The notes below the pieces were generated by a model. It made no database searches. It was not told the origin of the DNA and worked only from the letters and a program-made list of their open reading frames with translations. A stretch of DNA of 64,000 bases from Epiperipatus broadwayi (lineage: Eukaryota > Onychophora > Udeonychophora > Euonychophora > Peripatidae): assembly GCA_028023455.1 (NCBI GenBank), contig JAQFVV010012400.1, forward strand, positions 10,096,248 to 10,160,247. Direction: 5' to 3'. The translations under genes and the position numbers were made by a program. Positions 57,111 to 64,000 of this stretch are shown piece after piece; the stretch's first letter is position 1; every line of letters begins with the position of its first letter.

Positions 57111-57980
57111 CCTTTTAACTGTTTGACTCGTTCTTAATCGAGGCACTTTTTGATACATATTCGTAAATTCGTTTTTAATCGAGTAAACTTGACATCGCTG
57201 TAAATTGCTTAGTTTTTGGACTACGTTTACGGTTTTTACGTCATTTTTTAGAACGCAAAAAGTTTTATAATATACTGCCATCTATTGAATTATTTTACAA
57301 GTAAAAAATCAATTAATTGATGATTTATGTCAAACAAAAACTAAGCACTGCCTTTTCACATCTAAGCACTGCCTTTTCACATCTTTTCTTGAATCTTATT
57401 GGCTGTTGAAATTTTGTAAACAAAAGAAAATGGAAAAGCTCCGCCTTCTCATCATCTTTTCTTGAATCTTATTGGCTGTTAAAATTTTTATATGGCTGCC
57501 AAAAATTAAAAATTTACGAACGCTTTTGTTTTATTTTGAAAATGATAAACGAATGTTTTAGAGCATTTTAAAAATATTTTTTGATGAAATACAAATAAAA
57601 TACAAATTATTTTCATATAATATGTCAAAAATAAATATTATTTTACAAAAATAGTTACGATTTTAGCAAGAATTATTTATTTATTGCAAAGTCGGGAAAA
57701 AAAAATCATAACGTGAAATTATGATTGCCGTTTCTTTTCATGTCAACCGTAACAAATATTTTTAAAATTAAAAATCAAAATTTATTTTTGAACAAACTTT
57801 CGTTTATTTTTATAGTGTGAGAAATTACTAATATACTTTTTAAAAACGAAACTAAAGTGAATATATTTAAAAAAACGGTCAATAACTTTTGAAAAATTGA
57901 TACATTATTTTGTGCATCGGCTAATTAAAAGCTTTGAGTGATACCACCAGCAGCGAATGAACAATTGGACAGTTAAAGGG
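57111..57980. mobile_element. piggyBac-like non-autonomous element (870 bp)
   Basis: Flanked by TTAA at 57107-57110 and 57981-57984. The termini are CCTTTTAACTGT on the left and the inverted complement of ACAGTTAAAGGG on the right, the CCC/TTT...CTG pattern of piggyBac ends. No transposase frame inside. It contains a 21-base tandem duplication (57341-57382) and a second pair of direct repeats (cttttcttgaatcttattgg at about 57384 and 57453). More CpG-containing than its surroundings. Removing it and one TTAA restores a continuous flank (ccagggatttc then gcaaagccacc). Confidence 0.85.
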
Positions 57981-58262
57981 TTAAGCAAAGCCACCCAGAG
58001 GTTTGTAACAGACCTCATTTATTTTTCTTGTAATCTATATCAGCATACTGCCTTCATCATTTTATATCTTTATTTGTTTGCAAACCTGAAATGCTCTCTG
58101 CCGTGATGGCACGTCCTTCACAAACCAATTTTGTTAATCAATTAAATCTGACTGTATAATTGTCAATTATTTATTTAAGAACAATTTTGCTTCCCACACT
58201 CATTATATGCAAATGATTTTAAATGTAATCATGTTTTAAATCCCCATCTTTCATGTCTGGTA

Positions 58263-58287
58263 ATATATATATATATATATATATATA
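58263..58287. repeat. (AT)n microsatellite
   Basis: Perfect AT run of about 25 bases. Confidence 0.95.
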
Positions 58288-59300
58288 ATAGATTTATTTG
58301 TAATATCTTAAAGAGGGCTAATAATATTTTGTTGCTGATTTGTTCTTGGCAGACCAATTAATCATTTTTTACTTTGTTAATCTAAGCCACATCAAAATGA
58401 ATTCAAGAAAATAACCAAGTTGTATAAACAAAACCCAAATTATTATGTATAACAAAACTTATTTTATAACTCAATTTCTTAATAAATTTATATAATATTA
58501 TTATTTTAAATAAGCTTAGTTTGTCATCACTCCCAATCTCTAAGGTTAATTACTCTATTTATTTATAATATTTCTTTGATTTAAATTCACTTCTTTGTAA
58601 TGTTGCCAGAAAGAATTATCATTATTATGGTTCAAACCATTAGTAATCAATATCCAATCACCTCTGTACCATTCTGCAATTCACTAAATCAAATTTCTTA
58701 TATAAACCCATTATTATGTTGAGTCTCTTTATGAACCATGACCTCCAGCTGGGATGAAATAAAAACAAGCACTGCTCATGTCATCACAAATGTTATCCAT
58801 TAGTCAGAGAGGCAATAGTTCAGGCAAATAGGTTAGAATTCATCCTTGCCCTGACATCTGTATCTTGTGCATGGTTGGATTCAAGGTACCTTTGCTTGGA
58901 TTATTGGTCTTGTTGAATGAATACACGATTTTGACTGGCACATCATATCATAAAACAATAAATATCATGTCTTAATACATGATTTTAACTTACATATTCC
59001 TGTTTTAGTAGCATAGTTATCTGACAACTATCAATGCTTTCTAAAGCTTACCACAAGTGGCTTAAAGAAGGTCAAAAACTGTTATTAATATCATGCAGCC
59101 AATCTCTTCATGGAGACAAAGATGAATATAAAATATCTTATTAACCTTTGAAATAATACCAGTAATATTATGGGTGTTAATGTAGTCTTCTAGACATACT
59201 TTTTGCTGTAACATTATATTAAATATTCTAATGATTATAATTTTACATTTTATTTTCTGTTTTTGTTCCTAGATGGCAGATTATGTAATAAAAAGCTTGA

Positions 59301-60650
59301 AAGCAATAGTCTATCTAACATTGAGCACTAGATGAAACTTTAAAAAGCATATTATTAGAAGAAAGTTAGATTGTGCTTTTTTCTAACATTAATTTTTTTG
59401 TTTCAAACATATTTTTGTCATTTTGAAAGATATTTTAAACAATAAATTTTATATACATTTATTGTTTTTATAATTATTTATTTTTCAAGTGGGAAATTAA
59501 AAAAATATTTTTTATCTTGTACTAATAAAGACAAGCAAAGAGAAGCTTGTCCTTTGTATTTCTCAAAGTAATTTTGTGATTCAATGTAAGTCTTGATTTA
59601 ATTATATCTAATGTTTCTTTAAATAGTTAATTTAAAAGCCTATTCCATATCTAAGCAGTATAGAATCATAAATTATCTAGCAACCAAAGTAGACTTCAGA
59701 GTGGCATTCAATTTAATAATTATTATAACATTGATTTTTTCCCTTAGAATAAATATTTGATTTTTGTTAGAAACTTAAACTGTGATGAACAACACCCATT
59801 TACTCAAGCATACTAAAATAAGCATATACATTATTATTTTTTTCCTTATTCTTCACTATTTATGTTCAGCCATAGATAAAAAAAAGAAATTATATCATCT
59901 TGGAGCTCAGGTATGATGATTGATATTTTTAGAATGACTTCTTCAATTACTCTTCATTTTTGGTTAATTCATTAGTTTTTCACAGAATCCCATTTAGCTT
60001 CTCCAAGATTAAAACTTAGTATTAAAAATGCTTCTCACCAATTAAATTCAAATAACATGAGAATGTATTTTCTATTAATTTATTCTACCAATTTACCAAG
60101 ATGAGGGAAGATGGCTAAATCAATTCTTTCAAGTATGATAGTTCAGTATAGCCCTTAGTGAAACTCCCAAATGTAACTACTGATAATAATCTTCTGGAAT
60201 ATCTTATATCTGAGATATAAAAGCACACCTTGGTCTTACCAGGTAATTTAGGGATGTCCTGGAAATATCCAAAAAATTACTTGTTGCCTTCATAAAAGCA
60301 AAAATGTATAGCTCTATTAATAACTTTTATATGTTAATCTGTACTTCATTACATTACCTCTGTATATTGCTAAAGTATACTAGCTGTAAATTTTTTGTGA
60401 TTAAGCAGTTTTCTATGTAAACAGAACTTATCTTTGTTGGTAAGTTTCTTTAATAATAGAAATGCAGGATTAACAAAATAAACTTCATGAGTGCATTATA
60501 AGTAATTTATTCAAAATAAGTATTATTATATATGTATATTAAATAAATAATCAAATTATTAGTGAACCCCAAAAAATAGTAGAGTGAACTTCAACTACTA
60601 ACTAAACTGCGTGGATCATATATTTATGTGTTTAATAATATGAAATAAAG
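59301..60650. other. AT-rich intergenic DNA
   Basis: Nothing supported. Confidence 0.4.
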
Positions 60651-60654
60651 ATTG

Positions 60655-61275
60655 ATTATAATGAGTTAGAAGAAGTTAGCAGCTACAAATACCTTGGACA
60701 GATTATTAATACATATGGAAATATAATGGATAAAATTAATCATAGAATTAAACTTGTTTGGAGTGCTTTTGATAGAAATAGCTTGATACTAAAAGGAAAT
60801 ATGCCTATGTGTTTGACAAGGAAGATTTTTAATAAATGTGTTTTACCAGTTTTTATTTATAAATCTGAGACCTAGACACTTAATAGAAGAGCAATACAGA
60901 GACTTCAGACCACTCAAAGACATATGGAGAGATGCGTGTTGGGAGTAACAAGAAGAGATCGAAACTGCAATATATGGGTAAGAGAAAAACAAATGTTACT
61001 GACCTCATTGAAAAAATTAAAAGACTGAAGTGGAGTTGGGCTGGATATATAACTAGAAGAGGTGATAATAGATGGTTAATTGAAATCTTAAACTGGATTC
61101 CAAGAGATTGTAAAAGATGCAGAAAGAGACCATATGTGAGATGGATGGACAAAATAAGAAAGTGTGCAGGGGTGATATGGAGAAGAGAAGCTAAAGATCG
61201 GAGAAGATGGATTGAACTTGGAGAGACCTTCATCCTGCAGTGGACTGATAATGTTTGATGATGATGATATATAAA
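60655..61275 (+). pseudogene. RTE-type LINE, 3' end
   Basis: The first part encodes ELEEVSSYKYLGQIINTYGN, then LTRKIFNKCVLPVFIYKSET-stop-TLNRRAIQRLQ, the thumb/C-terminal region of RTE-clade reverse transcriptases (YLG...I, LP...YG-SETW-TL pattern, with W changed to a stop). After a frameshift near 60980 a 91-residue frame continues LIEKIKRLKWSWAGYITRR and RRRWIELGETFILQW to a stop at 61256. It ends with a GATGATGAT run, as RTE elements do. 5'-truncated and dead. The 107-base copy at 19.5 kb is its close relative. Confidence 0.8.
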
Positions 61276-61612
61276 AAATACAATAACAAGATTAATTTTT
61301 AAATTTATGTTCTTTATATAAATTTAGAAAATGAAGTTGTTTTTATCAGTAACTGTTTTCTTTAATGACGATTGTTATTATTTTCCTTCAGGGATAGATA
61401 TTAATTGCCTATTTTTGTGATTTGTTAACTTCCTCTTGTTACAAGTAAGATAAAGAGAAAACATTTTTTTTTCTTTCAACACAAGAATAAAAAAATGTAA
61501 ATAATGAAAAGCCTTTTTTTTTATTAATTAAAATCAAAGAAAGCTTGAGGAAATTATACTTTATTATTATTTTTTTATTCATTCAATTTTTTATTAATTC
61601 AAGAAATTTCAA
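61276..61612. other. AT-rich spacer or LINE 5' leader
   Basis: T-rich runs; it may include the 5' untranslated region of the following LINE, whose start I cannot define. Confidence 0.35.
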
Positions 61613-62246
61613 ATGAAAAAAAAAAACATCAATCTATATTATACGTGCGTGATTTTAGTTCGAAAAGCATTATATGGTGATACTATGATTCATTCGTTCA
61701 CGGTGACGCTTCTTGGCGTACGGATAAATATTGACGGATTTTTCACTATACGAGAAAAATTAAAACATTATTTATTGAATAAGAGCTTTAAAAAGTTTGA
61801 TATAATAAAGTATGCTATATTCATTCTAATATATAAAAATATAACTGGAGTTATCAAAAATACCTACGTTGGGTACAATCTAGATGACTTTCAAAGGATG
61901 ATGAACCCTTTTGGAAAAGTAACATTTTCCCAACAAATCTATATCAAAGAAGCAGCAATCCAAATATTATCAAACAGTTATGAATACAAAGTCAAATTAC
62001 ATAAAAACAGAGCCAGAAAACAACCCAACACATATGACGGACCAAGAAGCCACATTTCATCTGTATATAAGAGGGCTCAAACCAAGATGTTTTGCATGTG
62101 GAAAAAGAGGACACATAGCGACTGTTTGTAAGGAAAAAAATCAAGAAAAAAAAGACCAAAGTAATTTCAATTTAGTAGAAACGATTACAGTAAACACATA
62201 TAATAACACACAACTGCAAAATTCACACCTTCAAAACTCAACTTAA
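61613..62246 (+). pseudogene. LINE ORF1 (CCHC zinc-knuckle protein), frameshifted
   Basis: The first frame (61613 to about 61980) gives GVRINIDGFFTIREKLKHYL and YNLDDFQRMMNPFGKVTFSQ, resembling the RNA-binding part of gag-like ORF1 proteins. A frameshift near 61980 leads to a frame with YIRGLKPRCFACGKRGHIAT and VCKE, a complete CCHC knuckle (C-x2-C-x4-H-x4-C). The frame then becomes Asn/Thr/Gln-rich. Its role would be to coat LINE RNA. The position upstream of an APE-type endonuclease frame fits the two-ORF layout of I/jockey-type LINEs. Confidence 0.65.
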
Positions 62247-62817
62247 ACAAAATTAATACAACAACAGAGAAAAATAAAAATGGAAATACTTATACAGCTG
62301 TAAACACAGAACAAATAATTGAAATGGAAATAAAAGAAAATGAAGACTCACATTCTAATGGAAAAACAAAACAAAGATGACCCAACAAAAACAATAGAAA
62401 ATAAAACATATCTCTGGCCAAAATAAACACAGAATTCTAAACAAGACAGCTACTGAAATCATGGATAAAATTGCAGAAAGCCTTCCAGCAATTGAGAATA
62501 TAACAAAAGAAAGCAAAAGAAAACAAGAGAGAAATTAAAAAAATCAAAACTAATGCAAAAAAACTCCAACCAGCAGAAAGGAAAATTCAAGAAAAATATA
62601 GAAATGGAAACAGATGATGAACGACTAACCAATTCAGAATATGACAGTGAAAGTGATCATTTTAAACACAGGCATATAAACACAGACACATACAACCCAC
62701 AAACAACACCAGTTTTAAAAACCAAAAATGCAGACACAGAGACAGTACCAACAACAACTAAAAAAATAAAGTAGTCAACACATCTCAAAGCAAAAAATCT
62801 ATAAATCAAAAACCAGC
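62247..62817 (+). pseudogene. LINE ORF1 C-terminal / linker region
   Basis: Asn/Lys-rich broken frames; the longest (62553-62774) has an acidic block ETDDERLTNSEYDSESDHF and ends at a stop at 62772. Probably the disordered tail of ORF1. Low information. Confidence 0.4.
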
Positions 62818-63500
62818 ATGATTATAAGGGTAGCTGCAGTTAATGTAAGGGATATAAACTCCAGGACAAAAATACAGAATATAAACAAATGGATGCAAAT
62901 CATACAACCAAGCATCTTTGGGCTCCTTGAAGCCAAAATACATAGTGGATCAAAATTGATCCAGCATAAGTCATGAGCACACAAGGTTTTTGTGCATGCT
63001 CAAGAGACTCATCTGCACCAGCCAGTGGGACAGGAATATACATAAGCCAGAATTGTCCCTTCACTACTTTCAAAATAATCTACATAGACTCAAACCTAGT
63101 AATCACAACATTTTACCACAAAAATCTCTCAATCAATATCATATATGTATATATTCCACCAGGGCCAATTAAAATCAATAGAATAATTGCAACAATAAAC
63201 TCAATGCTGGCAAACAATCCTTACCCAACAATACTAATAGAGGATTTTAACATGAGCTACCAAAAGTTTTTTAATAAGTGGATTCACCAATTAGCAATAT
63301 CACTTATGAGTAGAGAAGGATTCCTACCACCAAACTCCATATCCTTCTATAACAGCAGATAAGGAACTCTGATAGACCTGCTGTTCTATTCCCCAATGCT
63401 GCATCAAGTAATAGAAATGAGTCTATCCCCCACATGCAGTGCAAATAATAAAAATAAATTTAGATACAAATTATAACCAATAATATTACCTACAGAAAAT
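62818..63500 (+). pseudogene. LINE ORF2 N-terminus: APE-type endonuclease, frameshifted
   Basis: From ATG 62818: IRVAAVNVRDINSRTKIQN and FGLLEAKIHSGSK match the first two endonuclease motifs (N-V-R-x-x-N and the catalytic Glu in L-x-E-x-K). After a stop/frameshift near 62970 the frame 62973-63362 gives IYVYIPPGPIKINRIIATIN and TILIEDFNM, the G-D-F-N motif with G changed to E. Past a stop, TLIDLLFYS is the next motif (S-x-I-D-x-I-F). This enzyme nicks target DNA for target-primed reverse transcription. Dead by several lesions. Confidence 0.7.
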
Positions 63501-64000
63501 CACAAGAATTCTTCTGCCAATCAATACACAGGAAGTTTTTTTCTCAGAAATATACATAGCAATAAACAAACTAAATCAAATGGACCTTGACCCCATAAAA
63601 ATATAAAGCTTTCACAGAAATCATATCTTATAATATCAATCATATGACCCAAAAAAACAAACCCACCAACAAAACTCATAACATTGGCAGAAGAAATATA
63701 TAAAAAGATCATAACAACAAAACCAATCAAAAATAACCAAGAAATCATTGTTAAACTTACACAGCTATACAATCAAACATGTAACCAATTAAAACAATAT
63801 ATTGCCATCAAAAAGAAAAAAAAATATGTTTAACAGAACAACACACTTGGACCCATGGTTACATTAGGTGAGCATTAGAATATCCATCAACTAAAAAAGT
63901 ACCTATGGCAATTAAAACAAGAAGTAAAGTGATAACAGACTATAACATGATGGAACTCATCTTTCAATACTTCAGAAGTAAACTCACAACAAACAACCAA
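63501..64000 (+). pseudogene. LINE ORF2 continuation, runs off window
   Basis: Lys/Asn-rich broken frames between endonuclease and reverse transcriptase; no YADD box is reached before the window ends. An 83-codon minus-strand frame at 63521-63772 is a shadow. Confidence 0.45.

Larger units (their letters stand above)
55541..59300. other. Repeat-poor region, possibly conserved non-coding DNA
   Basis: Apart from the piggyBac-like insertion and one TA microsatellite, I find no family repeats or foldbacks. Patches of near-balanced composition occur at 55550-55960 (agctctgtcccaccagctc), 56880-57100, 57985-58250 and 58600-58930. The third contains an octamer ATGCAAAT (58207-58214) beside homeodomain-type words (gttaatcaattaaa, gtaatcatg). 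No open frame supports coding. Slow-evolving regulatory DNA is one reading. Confidence 0.3.

Noticed and set aside
61613-62131. The whole 172-codon frame as one LINE protein
   Set aside because: After about 61980 the other frame carries the CCHC knuckle, so the last part of this frame is a shadow past a frameshift.
1-64000. CRISPR array or LTR retrotransposon
   Set aside because: No regularly spaced short repeats; no long direct terminal repeats with TG...CA ends or protease/integrase motifs were seen.

Overview
This is a very AT-rich stretch of animal nuclear DNA. The coding exons, if any, are rare. The content is dominated by decayed retroelements: RTE-type and APE-type LINEs, Penelope-like elements with a GIY-YIG tail, tRNA-derived SINEs with A-tails and target-site duplications, DNA-transposon derivatives and many foldbacks. 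That mix points to an invertebrate metazoan (mollusc or arthropod would fit), but nothing seen fixes the phylum. I find no intact, recognisable protein-coding gene. There are no operons, rRNA genes or CRISPR arrays, and no confident genuine tRNA gene.

Layout. 0-10 kb: mostly unique AT-rich DNA with one CpG-containing patch (about 3.97-4.96 kb) that may hold an exon or promoter, plus SINE pieces. 10.4-17 kb: an 811-bp DNA transposon with 8-bp target duplication, then a 1.3-1.5 kb segment present twice (11.24-12.75 and 15.70-17.05 kb) around a decayed coiled-coil reading frame; each copy has its own insertions. 17-34 kb: SINEs, foldbacks, a Penelope-like tail inside inverted arms (25.2-25.7 kb) and several copies of a repeat here called F1. 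34-40 kb: mostly unique, with an inverted coding-like relic at 35 kb and a LINE 3' end at 39.6 kb. 40.8-42.8 kb: F2 repeats, a complete 306-bp tRNA SINE and an F1 inverted pair. 48.6-51.8 kb: a cluster of Penelope-like remnants and an inverted element with hammerhead-like motifs in both arms. 53.4-54.75 kb: a Lys/Glu-rich reading frame broken by one frameshift and one stop. 55.5-59.3 kb: a repeat-poor, more GC-balanced region interrupted by an 870-bp piggyBac-like element. 60.6-61.3 kb: 3' end of an RTE LINE. 61.6-64 kb: 5' half of another LINE (CCHC ORF1, then an APE-type endonuclease) running off the window.

The most notable system is the F1 repeat. Its consensus folds as a full hammerhead ribozyme (CUGAUGA, hairpin stem II, GAAA, closing stems I and III, with a compensatory change in stem III). 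Three F1 loci are joined as inverted pairs. A second set of inverted elements (51.1-51.8 kb and the F2 group) and one tRNA SINE carry divergent hammerhead-like cores. Penelope-like elements are known to carry hammerheads and to leave inverted dimers, and their GIY-YIG relics lie in the same window, so mobilisation of these small elements by Penelope-type reverse transcriptase is a reasonable inference, not a demonstrated fact.
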